NCBI RefSeq assembly: GCF_009687845.1
Contig: NZ_BLAD01000055.1
Coordinates: 57,526 to 121,525, forward strand
Direction: 5' to 3'
Length of the DNA: 64,000 nucleotides
Source of the DNA: Acrocarpospora corrugata
GTDB lineage: Bacteria; Actinomycetota; Actinomycetes; Streptosporangiales; Streptosporangiaceae
Under the pieces are notes generated by a model, which saw only the letters and a program-made list of their open reading frames with translations, was not told where the DNA came from and ran no database searches. Positions 16,786-25,290 of the stretch are shown here, piece by piece. Numbering within the stretch: the first letter of the stretch is position 1; each line of letters starts with the position of its first letter. The translations under genes were made by a program, and so were the position numbers.

Positions 16786-18831
16786 GTGCTTGACCATCGG
16801 CTGCAACCGTTGCTGCATGACCTGATCAGCACGGTCATGGCGCCCACCAGCGCACTCAGCGGGGCTGACGGGCAGATCCGTCCGGCGGGGGTCCAGGGGC
16901 TCTTCCACGCCGACAGCCGTGCGCTGTCCCAGGCCATCCTGCTGGTCGACGGCCATGAGCCGGAGGCGATCGGCTACGCGCCTGCCGGTCCTGGCCGGAG
17001 CCGGTTCACCTCGCTGGCCCGCCGGCTCGGCGATCGCACGCCCGACCCGACCGTACGGATCGACCGGATCCGTGAGATCGGCCCGACCGGCATGAGCGAG
17101 AGCGTGGAGATCACCTCCACCGCCTCGATGACCGTGACCGCCACCATCAGCATCGACCTGAGCTGCGACTTCGCCTCCATCGACGTGGTCAAGTCCGGCG
17201 GCGTACCCCAAGCCCGCGACGCGGTCAGGACCGGCCAGGGGCAGCTGTCCTGGCAGTCCGGCCGGATCCGGGTGGTGGCCACCGGGGCGGGCGCCGCGGT
17301 GGCGGACGACACCCGGCTGGAATGGCAGATCTCGGTCGCGCCGCGCAGCCGGGTGATCCTGTTCTGGGACGTCCTGGTGGAGGACCCGGAGGCGGTCGTG
17401 GCCGCTCCCCGGGGCGCGCTGGAGTGGAGCGTACCGGGGGTGACCGCCGCGGACCGGCGGCTGACCCGGATGCTCGACCAGGCCCTGGACGACCTGAACT
17501 CACTCCGGCTGACCGAGGCGAGCACCCCGGAGGACACCTTCCTGGGCGCCGGCGTGCCCTGGTTCCTGACCCTGTTCGGCCGGGACAGCCTGTGGGCCGC
17601 GTCGATGATGCTCCCGCTCGGCACCGACCTGGCCGCGGGCACCCTGCGCACCCTGGCCAGGCGGCAGGGCGTCAAGCTCGACCCGGCCACCGGCGAGGCC
17701 CCCGGCAAGATCCTGCACGAACTGCGCAGGGACGAGTTCGTCGAGCCCGTGGGCAACAAGCGGCTGCCGGCCGCCTACTACGGCACCATCGACGCCACCC
17801 TGCTCTGGATCAGCCTGCTGCACGACGCCTGGCGCTGGGGCCTGGCCGAGGACCAGGTCAGGGCGCTGCTGCCGAACCTGCAAGCCGCGCTCGGCTGGCT
17901 GCGCGACCACGCCGACCCGGACGGCGACGGCTTCCTGGAGTACATCGACGCCGGCGGCCAGGGCCTGGCCAACCAGGGCTGGAAGGACTCCGGCGACTCG
18001 GTCAGGTTCCGGCACGGCGGCACGGCCGCGCCGCCGATCGCGCTGGTGGAGGTGCAGGGGTACGCGTATCAGGCAGCCCGGCAGGGGGCGTCGCTGCTTG
18101 AGGCGTGCGATCTGCCCGGCGCCGAAGAGTGGCGCGCGTACGCCGACGCGCTGGCCGACCGGTTCCGCGCCAAGTTCTGGGTGGACGGCCCGCACGGCCG
18201 CTACCCCGCCCTGGCCCTGGACGGAGACAAACGGCCGGTCGACGCGCTGACCAGCAACATCGGCCACCTGCTCGGCACCGGCCTGCTATCGGAGCAGGAG
18301 AGCGCGCAGGTCGCGGCGCTGCTCGCGTCGCCCGCGATGGCGGCGGGCTTCGGGCTGCGCACGATGTCGGCCGAGGACGGCGGCTTCAGCACACTGTCCT
18401 ACCACTGCGGGTCGATCTGGCCGCACGACACGGCCATCGTGATCGCCGGGCTGGCCCGCGAGGGCTACGGCGACCAGGCCGCGCTGCTGGCCGAAGGGCT
18501 GCTGGCCGCCGCGGAGTCGTTCGGCTACCGGCTGCCCGAGCTCTACGCGGGGGACAGCAGGGACAGCGTGGTCCGGCCGGTGCCGTACCCGGCGGCCTGC
18601 CGTCCGCAGGCCTGGTCGGCCGCCGCGGCCGTGACGATCGCGCACGCGGCGGTCGGGCTCTACCCCGACGTGCCCGCCGGGCGCGCGGTGCTGCGCCCCC
18701 TGCCGGGCGCGCCGCTCGGGGCCGTGTCGGTACGTGGCCTGCGGGTGGGGACCGCCAAGGTCGACGTGCATGTGGACCAGGACGGCAAGGCCACGGCGAC
18801 CGGGCTGCCCGCGGGGATCTCGCTCAGTTGA
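16786..18831 (+). CDS. Amylo-alpha-1,6-glucosidase-like / glycogen-debranching-related enzyme
   Basis: 681 residues, cytoplasmic (no signal peptide). The N-terminal domain (about 5-205, with GADGQIRPAGVQGLFHADSRALSQ) is the GDE_N-type beta domain found before (alpha/alpha)6 glycosidases. The second part (about 215-640) is an (alpha/alpha)6 barrel with FLGAGVPWFLTLFGRDSLW, GKILHELRRDE, YYGTIDATLLWI, NQGWKDSGDSV and YHCGSIWPHDTAIVIAGL, the last two carrying the likely catalytic acids. It probably trims branched or short oligosaccharides imported by the adjacent ABC system. Starts at GTG 16786 after AAGAAAGGAC. Divergent from the LacI operon; its end overlaps the facing GH20 gene by 8 bases. Confidence 0.88.
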   Translation: MLDHRLQPLLHDLISTVMAPTSALSGADGQIRPAGVQGLFHADSRALSQAILLVDGHEPEAIGYAPAGPGRSRFTSLARRLGDRTPDPTVRIDRIREIGPTGMSESVEITSTASMTVTATISIDLSCDFASIDVVKSGGVPQARDAVRTGQGQLSWQSGRIRVVATGAGAAVADDTRLEWQISVAPRSRVILFWDVLVEDPEAVVAAPRGALEWSVPGVTAADRRLTRMLDQALDDLNSLRLTEASTPEDTFLGAGVPWFLTLFGRDSLWAASMMLPLGTDLAAGTLRTLARRQGVKLDPATGEAPGKILHELRRDEFVEPVGNKRLPAAYYGTIDATLLWISLLHDAWRWGLAEDQVRALLPNLQAALGWLRDHADPDGDGFLEYIDAGGQGLANQGWKDSGDSVRFRHGGTAAPPIALVEVQGYAYQAARQGASLLEACDLPGAEEWRAYADALADRFRAKFWVDGPHGRYPALALDGDKRPVDALTSNIGHLLGTGLLSEQESAQVAALLASPAMAAGFGLRTMSAEDGGFSTLSYHCGSIWPHDTAIVIAGLAREGYGDQAALLAEGLLAAAESFGYRLPELYAGDSRDSVVRPVPYPAACRPQAWSAAAAVTIAHAAVGLYPDVPAGRAVLRPLPGAPLGAVSVRGLRVGTAKVDVHVDQDGKATATGLPAGISLS

Positions 18832-20458
18832 TGCTGGGGCGGGTCGACTCGGCGGAGGCGGTCAGCTCGTCGAGGTGGCGCATCACCTCGGCGACCGGGA
18901 CGACGCCGGGCCGGTGCGCCCGCCGGCCGCCGCCGCGCTGCCACGGGTGCGGTCCTTCGAGCGGGCGGTACTCGACGCCGAGCACGTCCAGGCGGGCCAG
19001 GTGCGCCGCCAGCCGGGGGGCGAAGTCCACGGCGGGACGGCCGGTCCAGCTGATCTCGGCCGCCGCGCAGCCCCGCGGCCAGGCGCGGTAGTCGAGGGTA
19101 CGGGCGTCGGGGATGCGCTCGCTCCACAACTGGAACTGGGCTCCCGCCACCCTGGCCTGCTCGTCGGGGGTCCACCCGGCGGGGACCGGGGCGAAGGCGG
19201 CCACGTCGGCCACGGTGATCGCGTCCCCGATGGCGAGCGGTTCGGTGGTGGTGGCGGCTTCGGCGTAGTCGAAGTAGAGGGGGAAGACGGGGGTCATCAC
19301 GACGTCGTGGCCGGCTGCGGCGGCGCGGTGGGCGACGTTCAGGCCGCGCCAGGGCATGACGATCGTGTCGGGGCGGAGCATGCCGCTGACGAAAGCCTCG
19401 TCCCAGACGACGGCGCGGGAACCCCGGTCGGCCAGGGCGTCGGCGAGCCGGCGCAGGAACCAGGCGTGCTGGTCGCCGGGGGTGGCGAGGCCGAGCGACT
19501 CCCGGTATGCCGAAATTTCGGCGGATACCGCCCAGGCGTCGAGGACGCATTCGTCGCCGCCGAGGTGGAAGTACGGGGTCGGGCCGAGGGCGTCGAGGAG
19601 CTCGTCGAAGATCGTGGTGAGGAAGTCGATGGTGGGCGGGAGGGGGGAGAGGATGGCGGGGGAGATGCCCCAGCGGTTCAGGACCTGGTGGGAGTTGGTG
19701 GGGTTCGCGCCGAGGGCCGGGTAGGCGGCGAGGATGGCGGAGGCGTGGCCGGGGACGTCGATCTCGGGGACGACGGTCACCGCCCGCGCCCGCGCGTATG
19801 CCGAAATTTCGGTTAGGTCAGTCAGCGTGTAGTAGCCGCCGTGGGGGATGCCGTCGTCCTGGGGGTCTTCGCCGGCGAAGCTCGTCGTGGTGGTGCTGGC
19901 CCGATACGACGAAATTTCGTGCAGGAGCGGGAACGCCCGGCTCTCCACCCGCCAGCCCTGGTCGTCGACCAGGTGGAGGTGCAGCCGGTTGAGCTTGTGC
20001 ACACCCATCAGGTCGATCATCCGGAACACTTCCCGCTTCGGCAGGAAATGTCGGGACATGTCGAGGTGGGCACCGCGCCACGACAGCGCCGGAGCGTCCG
20101 TGAGACGGCCACAGGGGACCGTCCAGGCGATTCCCGGCCACAACACCGCCCGGAACACCGCCACTGGCAGAAGCTGCCTCAGCGTCTGCCCGGCGTAGAA
20201 CGCTCCAGCCGCGTCCCCGGCCGCGATCGTCACGGCCGCCTCGGTGATCGTGATCGAGTACGCCTCCGCGCCCAGCTCCCGGTCCAGCTCCACGGTCACC
20301 GCCGCCGGGCCGTCCGTCCGGCCGAGATCGAGGACGGCCAGCGCTAGCCGTACCGAATCGACGAGATCCCCCGGACCGGCCACCGCTGACCCGGGGATGA
20401 AGGTGAACACCCCGGGCGCGGCTTCGGCGAAACGCGGGCGGGGCAGCAGATTATCCAT
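18824..20458 (-). CDS. GH20 beta-N-acetylhexosaminidase
   Basis: 544 residues. An N-terminal beta domain (to about 125) precedes the GH20 barrel with WRGAHLDMSRHF, HLHLVDDQGWRVE, VPEIDVPGHASA and the catalytic Asp302-Glu303 pair in HLGGDECVLD. It removes terminal N-acetylglucosamine or N-acetylgalactosamine from chitin- or peptidoglycan-derived sugars by substrate-assisted catalysis. No signal peptide is apparent (MDNLLPRPRFAEAAPG), so it may act inside the cell on imported disaccharides. An oddity: the tripeptide Glu-Ile-Ser occurs at residues 181, 217 and 314, each time written GAAATTTCG and forming a CGAAATTTCG palindrome, although ATT is a rare Ile codon here. Confidence 0.92.
   Translation of the reverse strand: MDNLLPRPRFAEAAPGVFTFIPGSAVAGPGDLVDSVRLALAVLDLGRTDGPAAVTVELDRELGAEAYSITITEAAVTIAAGDAAGAFYAGQTLRQLLPVAVFRAVLWPGIAWTVPCGRLTDAPALSWRGAHLDMSRHFLPKREVFRMIDLMGVHKLNRLHLHLVDDQGWRVESRAFPLLHEISSYRASTTTTSFAGEDPQDDGIPHGGYYTLTDLTEISAYARARAVTVVPEIDVPGHASAILAAYPALGANPTNSHQVLNRWGISPAILSPLPPTIDFLTTIFDELLDALGPTPYFHLGGDECVLDAWAVSAEISAYRESLGLATPGDQHAWFLRRLADALADRGSRAVVWDEAFVSGMLRPDTIVMPWRGLNVAHRAAAAGHDVVMTPVFPLYFDYAEAATTTEPLAIGDAITVADVAAFAPVPAGWTPDEQARVAGAQFQLWSERIPDARTLDYRAWPRGCAAAEISWTGRPAVDFAPRLAAHLARLDVLGVEYRPLEGPHPWQRGGGRRAHRPGVVPVAEVMRHLDELTASAESTRPSIN
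19509..19522. repeat. Palindrome copy 1 inside the GH20 gene
   Basis: GCCGAAATTTCGGC, a perfect 14-base palindrome. Together with the preceding GTAT it shares GTATGCCGAAATTTCGG with copy 2. Confidence 0.85.
19801..19812. repeat. Palindrome copy 2 inside the GH20 gene
   Basis: CCGAAATTTCGG, a perfect 12-base palindrome, centred 291 bases from copy 1 and preceded by the same GTATG. Confidence 0.85.
19909..19920. repeat. Palindrome copy 3 inside the GH20 gene
   Basis: ACGAAATTTCGT, a perfect 12-base palindrome, centred 108 bases from copy 2; the core CGAAATTTCG is identical in all three. Confidence 0.85.
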
Positions 20459-20491
20459 GCCCCAAATATGCCCCAGAAGACCGATAAACGA

Positions 20492-21319
20492 TCATTTCAG
20501 ATAGGTCTGGAACCCCTGAACCAGCGACTCGGCCAGCTTCTGCCGCCACGCGGCGCTCTTCAGCTTCGCCGCGTCCCCGGCGTTCCGCATGTTTCCTGAC
20601 TCCAGGAACACCTTCGGCACCGAGGACAGGTTCAGCCCGCCCAGGTCGTTCCGGTAGTCCAGCGCCTTCGACCCGATGTAGTTGGAATACGGCATCCCCG
20701 TGCCCGCGTGCACCGCGTTCCTGATCGCCAGGCCCAGCTTCTTGGAGTCCGCCACCACCGGATCCACCGGCCCGTTGATCTTCTTCGGCATGATCACGTG
20801 GAACCCGTGGCTCCCCGCCGCCGCGCCGTCCGCGTGGATGGAGATCGCCGCGTCCGCCTTGGCGGCGTTCCCGATCGCGGCCCGCTTGGTGATGCAGGGC
20901 CCGGCGCTGGTGTTGTTGACCCTGGTCAGCTTCACCGTCGCGCCTGCGGCCCTGAGCAGCTTGGCCAGCCGCCGCGAGACGTCCCAGGTGAACGCGGCCT
21001 CGCTGTAGCCGTCGTTGGTGGCGGTCCCGGTGGTGTCGCAGGTCTTCCACTTGGTCAGCACGTTGACCTGCTTGTTGATGATCTCGGGGTGCTTGTAGTT
21101 CCCGCCGTTGTGCCCGGGGTCGATCACGATGACCTTGCCGGCCAGCGGCTTGGCGGGCGCGACGGCCTCGCTCACCGCCTGGGCGGTGCCGTCCTGCTTT
21201 GCTTCGAGCGGCTTGGCGGCTTCGGAGGAACCGGTGCCGGCCCCCGTGGTGCCGCCGCACGCCACGGTGCTCAGCCCGGCCAGGGCGAGCACGGCGGCGA
21301 GAATCGCCGGACGACTCAT
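20492..21319 (-). CDS. N-acetylmuramoyl-L-alanine amidase (Amidase_3), exported
   Basis: A 275-residue zinc amidase that cuts the bond between N-acetylmuramic acid and the stem peptide. The signal peptide ends LSTVAC-GG, a probable lipobox with Cys21 as the lipid site, then a flexible linker to about residue 60. The catalytic domain has IDPGHNGG (Zn ligand His70), Glu107 in GYSEAAF, SIHADG (second His) and LESGNMRN near the end (catalytic Glu). The substrate-binding part shows an insertion around WKTCDTTGTATNDG. Likely acts in cell-wall remodelling; 33 bases beyond the GH20 start, on the same strand. Confidence 0.9.
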   Translation of the reverse strand: MSRPAILAAVLALAGLSTVACGGTTGAGTGSSEAAKPLEAKQDGTAQAVSEAVAPAKPLAGKVIVIDPGHNGGNYKHPEIINKQVNVLTKWKTCDTTGTATNDGYSEAAFTWDVSRRLAKLLRAAGATVKLTRVNNTSAGPCITKRAAIGNAAKADAAISIHADGAAAGSHGFHVIMPKKINGPVDPVVADSKKLGLAIRNAVHAGTGMPYSNYIGSKALDYRNDLGGLNLSSVPKVFLESGNMRNAGDAAKLKSAAWRQKLAESLVQGFQTYLK

Positions 21320-21397
21320 CGCGCTGTTCCCTTCGCAGAGGTCTGTCGACGTCCCAACCTACGCGCAGCCGGGACGTGACCAGACCGTTATGCGAAT

Positions 21398-21646
21398 CTA
21401 CCAGGCACTCTCCACGGATTCCTGCCGGTGCAGCAGCGCGGCCAGCTCCCGCGCGTCCTCGGCGTCCAGGCCGAGCACGACGCGCGGGCGGCCCCACGGG
21501 TGGTCGATCGAGTGCGCCACGTAACTGGCGACCGACTCGATGCTCACGTCGGCGGGGCGGCCACGGGTGGCCCGCCAGTGACCCCAGGCCCGTTCGAGCT
21601 CGGCCGCGGCGCGCTGGGCGCAGGAGACCAACTCCGGATCACGCAT
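21398..21646 (-). CDS. Small conserved hypothetical protein
   Basis: 82 residues, soluble, mostly helical (DPELVSCAQRAAAELERAWGHWRATRG; LGLDAEDARELAALLHRQES). The high third-position GC supports it as a real gene. No motif is recognised. It lies between an amidase and a LacI regulator on the same strand, possibly as part of that transcription unit. Confidence 0.6.
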   Translation of the reverse strand: MRDPELVSCAQRAAAELERAWGHWRATRGRPADVSIESVASYVAHSIDHPWGRPRVVLGLDAEDARELAALLHRQESVESAW

Positions 21647-21722
21647 TCATTCCCCCAGGTCGATGCGTCGGCGTCATGCCCGCAGTCAACACCTGCCGGG
21701 ACATGACGCCGCCGCGATTGAC

Positions 21723-22826
21723 CTAGCTTTGGGAGTCGCTTGGCGCGGGTCCGGTGCTGTGCCGTACCACCAGCTGGGGAGTGACCTGGCGGAGCCGGGA
21801 GCTCTTGCCCGGCTCGCAGATGCGGTCGCTGAGCAGTGCGGCGGCCGATCGGCCCATCGCGCGGCGCGGCTGGTCCACGCTGGTCAGCGAGATGTGGTGG
21901 ACCGCGGCCAGGTGGGTGTTGTCGTAACCGACCACCGACAGGTCCTCCGGCACCCGCAGGCCCAGCTCGCTGGCGGCGGTGAGCACGCCGAGCGCGACCA
22001 CGTCGTTGGCGGCGAAGATCGCGGTCGGCCGGGGCTCCCTGGCCAGCAGCGCCAGCGCCGCGCGGCGCCCGCCCTCCTCGGTGAAGTCGCCGTGCTCGAC
22101 CATGATGTACGGCGCGAGCGCGTGCCTGCGCATCGCCACCAGATACCCCTCGCACCGGCACCGGGCGGCCGACGACGGCGCGCCCTCGATGTGCGCGATC
22201 CGGCGGTGGCCCAGCTCGACCAGGTGGTCGACGGCCAGTCTGGCGCCGAGCTGGTCGTCGTCCACCACGATGTCGACGCTGTCCAGCTCCACGTCCCGCT
22301 CGCCCACCACCACCGTCGGGGTGTACGCGGCGGCCTCGGCGAGCGTGTCGCTGGAGGGGGCGACCCCCAGCAGCACCAGCCCGTCCACGCGCAGCTCCAG
22401 GAAGGCCTCGACGGCCTCGTCCTCGAACGCCGGGTCCCAGCGGCCACTGCCGATCAGCAGGCGCAGGCCCTCGCCGTGCAGGCTCTCCTGGAGCCCGTCG
22501 AGGAACTCGGCGTAGAACGGATTGTGCAGGTCGGCGACGAGCGCCCCGACCAGATGGGTACGGCCTTCGACCAGACTGCGGGCCACCGCGTTCGGGCGGT
22601 ATCCCAGCTCTCTGGCCGCTTGGAGGACCGCCTCCCGGCGATGCTCACTGACATGTGGTGACCCGCGCAGAACCAGGGAGACCAGTGACTTCGATACGCC
22701 CGCGCGCTCGGCGACGTTGCGGATCGTCGGTCGTGGCCGCGGGCTGAACCCGTCGGCGAGTCCGGAATCCGGTACGGGTACCGCGATGTCGTGCCGGGCA
22801 GTGGTCTGCATTGACGGTCCTGACAT
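21723..22826 (-). CDS. LacI-family transcriptional regulator
   Basis: 367 residues. The HTH (TIRNVAERAGVSKSLVSLVLRGSPHVSEHRR) begins only at about residue 33, because a 30-residue N-terminal extension precedes it. Hinge YRPNAVARSLVEGRTHLVGALV, then the sugar-sensing domain to QLVVRHS. ATG 22826 is chosen because GGGGAG lies 5-8 bases upstream. No transporter or glycosidase operon is directly attached, so its targets are elsewhere; the GH12, xylanase and GH20 genes are candidates. No obvious palindrome was found directly before its own start. Confidence 0.9.
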   Translation of the reverse strand: MSGPSMQTTARHDIAVPVPDSGLADGFSPRPRPTIRNVAERAGVSKSLVSLVLRGSPHVSEHRREAVLQAARELGYRPNAVARSLVEGRTHLVGALVADLHNPFYAEFLDGLQESLHGEGLRLLIGSGRWDPAFEDEAVEAFLELRVDGLVLLGVAPSSDTLAEAAAYTPTVVVGERDVELDSVDIVVDDDQLGARLAVDHLVELGHRRIAHIEGAPSSAARCRCEGYLVAMRRHALAPYIMVEHGDFTEEGGRRAALALLAREPRPTAIFAANDVVALGVLTAASELGLRVPEDLSVVGYDNTHLAAVHHISLTSVDQPRRAMGRSAAALLSDRICEPGKSSRLRQVTPQLVVRHSTGPAPSDSQS

Positions 22827-22956
22827 GGTTCTCCCCACGATGCGCGGACGTGCACCTGTCAGACAGAACGATCGAATCCCGGATAAGGTACGGGTAAATC
22901 CATCTTGATCGCTTCGGGGCGCGCTGTCAGGTAGCTACTCCGATAGTCTCGACAAC

Positions 22957-23640
22957 GTGGGTGCAACTCCCCGGCCGGCGAAAGATGACGCCAAGGACCG
23001 GGACAATTCAGACCAACGACCGGCCAGAAGACGGCTCAGCGTCAACCGGCGCCGCGAGGAACTCATCGCCGCCGCGTTAGAGCTGTTCAGCAGACACGAC
23101 GCGGAAGACGTCTCGATCGACGACGTGGCGGCCTCGGCCGGAGCCTCCCGGGCGCTCGTCTACCACTACTTCGGCGGCAAGCAGGAGCTCTACGTCGCGG
23201 CGTTGCGCAGCGCGGCCGACGAGCTGGAAGCCCGGCTCCGCCCCCAGGACGGGGGGCGGCCCATCGACGAACTGGCCGTCGGCCTGCGGCGCTATTTCGA
23301 TTTCGTCGAGGAGCACGCCGCGGGGTTCGCGGCGCTCCTCCGTGGCGGCCCGGCGGACCGCGCCGGGGAGATCGGTGAGATCGTCGACGGGGTCCGGCAG
23401 CGCCTGTTCATGCTGATCATGAACCAGATGCGGATCTCCGCGCCCAGTCCGGTGCTGCGCATCACGCTCCGTACGTGGATCGCCTCCGTGGAGACGGCGG
23501 GACTCGACTGGCTGGAGCACCGCGACCTGGATCGGCCCACGCTGGAACGTTTACTGGTCGAGCAGATGGTGGCCCTGCTGGGAGTCGCCGCGGGCTACGA
23601 CCCGGAGGTCGAACGGCTGACCCAGGGGCGCGAACCGTAG
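22957..23640 (+). CDS. TetR-family regulator with two TTA codons
   Basis: 227 residues. N-terminal HTH at about 30-75 (RREELIAAALELFSRHDAEDVSIDDVAASAGASRALVYHYFGGKQELY), and a ligand domain with the C-terminal fold of the TetR_C_33-like group (FDFVEEHAAGFAALLRGG). Starts at GTG 22957. In-frame TTA leucine codons lie at 23077-23079 (within the HTH) and 23551-23553. In streptomycetes TTA needs the developmentally timed tRNA encoded by bldA, so translation here may be restricted to late growth. The gene faces bldC. Confidence 0.88.
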   Translation: MGATPRPAKDDAKDRDNSDQRPARRRLSVNRRREELIAAALELFSRHDAEDVSIDDVAASAGASRALVYHYFGGKQELYVAALRSAADELEARLRPQDGGRPIDELAVGLRRYFDFVEEHAAGFAALLRGGPADRAGEIGEIVDGVRQRLFMLIMNQMRISAPSPVLRITLRTWIASVETAGLDWLEHRDLDRPTLERLLVEQMVALLGVAAGYDPEVERLTQGREP

Positions 23641-23689
23641 CTCGGCTGGGCCCTAGAAGGTGGTCGGCGCCGGGCGGGCGGCGCCGGAA

Positions 23690-23712
23690 TCACATCCGGT
23701 ACCTGGATGTGA
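23690..23712. terminator. Hairpin between convergent tetR and bldC
   Basis: TCACATCC (23690-23697) and GGATGTGA (23705-23712) form a perfect 8-bp stem with a 7-base loop between the two gene ends. Another CTCACATCG follows, so a protein site is an alternative. Confidence 0.4.
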
Positions 23713-23781
23713 TGTGGACGCGCTCACATCGCTGACGCGAGCGCGCCGTTCGTCCCCCTAGGTGCTGCGTTCCCCCCGCTA

Positions 23782-23985
23782 CTACTCCGAGCGCTGCTGC
23801 GGAATGCCCGCGAGCAGCGCCCGGACCTCGGTCTCCCGGTAACGCCGGTGTCCGCCGAGGGTGCGGATGGACGTCAACTTGCCCGCCTTCGCCCACCGAG
23901 TAACGGTCTTGGGGTCGACGCGGAACATGGTTGCGACCTCCGCCGGGGTGAGCAGTGGCTCGGCCTCGGGTGTACGAGCTGACAT
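23782..23985 (-). CDS. bldC: Developmental regulator BldC (MerR-like)
   Basis: 67 residues, near-identical in memory to Streptomyces BldC: MSARTPEAEPLLTPAEVATM, then FRVDPKTVTRWAKAGKLTSI, RTLGGHRRYRETEVRALLAG. It is a single winged-helix MerR-type DNA-binding domain without effector domain. BldC binds direct repeats head-to-tail and holds back early entry into development. The start at ATG 23985 matches the known protein; the open frame to 24072 upstream is not used. The neighbours (conserved hypothetical, valine dehydrogenase, DUF3073, purM, purF) keep the order known from Streptomyces coelicolor. Confidence 0.97.
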   Translation of the reverse strand: MSARTPEAEPLLTPAEVATMFRVDPKTVTRWAKAGKLTSIRTLGGHRRYRETEVRALLAGIPQQRSE

Positions 23986-24306
23986 TTGTGCGGCCTCTCC
24001 TCCGTGTGGACCGGCGACAGCGATCCTGCGACTTATCTTGGCGCTTGTCACGGATGTCCCCCAATGATCCATAACGTGCGGTTTCTTGGACCATTTGCGG
24101 CATCACCCGATGTGACCATACAGCCACGTAGCGCGATTGGCGAGCCCTCTGGGCGCAACGTCTCGACCACGTGTTGATGTCACGCTCGGTGATTCTAGCG
24201 ACACGTTTCGTGGTATCGCAGTGAAAACGGCAAACTACTCAGTTCGCAGTTGCCAACAAGTGCATCACGTGACCCAAAGCCGCAGGTCAGCCCCACTGGT
24301 TGGGGC
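23986..24306. other. bldC upstream region
   Basis: 321 bases without a gene. Two CACGTG hexamers are present (24168-24173 and 24266-24271, the latter inside TCACGTGA), and the segment is A/T-richer than its neighbours. It must hold the bldC promoter; I cannot fix the -10 and -35 with confidence. Confidence 0.45.
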
Positions 24307-25161
24307 TCAGTTGGCCGATTCCAGGCTCTGGATCGACCGCCAGCGGAGGATCACCCGCTGATACATCGCGAAGGCAAGTTCTTCCTGACCGTTGTCCAAA
24401 CCCGTGAGGGCCGCCGCCAATTCGGCCACCGACTGGTCGGCCTGCAGCGTCTCGTCGTCCATCAGGTGCACCAGGCCGCCGTAGTCCAGCTCCACCAGCG
24501 AGTGCGGGTGGAACTCCTCCAGCCAGCGGCCCACGTCCTCGACGTCGGTCAGCGTGTCCACGTCGCCGACATGCCGCCGGATCACCACCAGCGCGCGGGC
24601 CACCCGCTTGCGGGCCTGCGCCATCGACGTCACGTAGAGCATGTTCCTGGCCGGGGCCATGGTGATGCCCTCGGACTCCTCGCCGCGCAGCACCAGCCAG
24701 CGCTCGGCCGAGTCGAACGGCACGAACCACGGGGTCGGCACATGCCAGGTGCTGGTCCTGATGTGCATCCGCAGCGACGGCTCGCCGCGCTTGAAGGCGT
24801 CGAACTCGTCGGCCGTACGCTCCGCGACCGGGGTCGGCACGAACCGGTCGGCCAGTTTCACCGGCATGCTGCCGCGGAAGGTGGCGAAGGCCAGCCAGGA
24901 GCGCAGCCGGCTCTGCCACGGGCAGACATAGAGCACGTCGTCCACCCGGCGCAGGTAGGCGTTGTGACTCTCCGCGCTCGGCGCCGGGAACGGCGGAACC
25001 CGCAGGATGCGCCGGACCGACTCCTCGTGCTCGACCTCCAGCGCCCCCGCGCGCCGCGGGCGTTCCGGATTCTGGGCATACCTGGCCCAGGCCACGCGAT
25101 CCTGCTCAGGAAAGGCGGTCAGCGGCTCGTAGACGCGGAGATACGCGGCGTAGGGCAGCAC
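24307..25161 (-). CDS. Conserved hypothetical protein next to bldC
   Basis: 284 residues, soluble, no motif I can name. It has a Trp/Arg-rich first half (YEPLTAFPEQDRVAWARYA, VLYVCPWQSRLRSWLAF, MHIRTSTWHVPTPWFVPFD) and a helical second half (MAQARKRVARALVVIRRHVGDVD, WLEEFHPHSLVELDYGGLVHLMDD). It is the equivalent of the gene between bldC and valine dehydrogenase in streptomycetes. Its steady position beside bldC in different genera suggests a housekeeping or developmental link, but no function is established. Confidence 0.8.
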   Translation of the reverse strand: MLPYAAYLRVYEPLTAFPEQDRVAWARYAQNPERPRRAGALEVEHEESVRRILRVPPFPAPSAESHNAYLRRVDDVLYVCPWQSRLRSWLAFATFRGSMPVKLADRFVPTPVAERTADEFDAFKRGEPSLRMHIRTSTWHVPTPWFVPFDSAERWLVLRGEESEGITMAPARNMLYVTSMAQARKRVARALVVIRRHVGDVDTLTDVEDVGRWLEEFHPHSLVELDYGGLVHLMDDETLQADQSVAELAAALTGLDNGQEELAFAMYQRVILRWRSIQSLESAN

Positions 25162-25290
25162 ACCCCGAATCGTGCCATGCGAAACGCTTCGGCGCAGGGT
25201 CAGGCTGCTGGTAATCCATGATCGTCGTTACCCTGGGGAGGAGATTCGCCGCAATGGGGCGGCGGACAGAGGCGATCAGGAGTCACCACA

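Noticed and set aside
16482..16937. Small minus-strand frame with GLGRWGACVFPRLSGRF
   Set aside because: Falls within structured repeat copy A; the same peptide arises from copy B, so it reflects the repeat DNA, not a gene.
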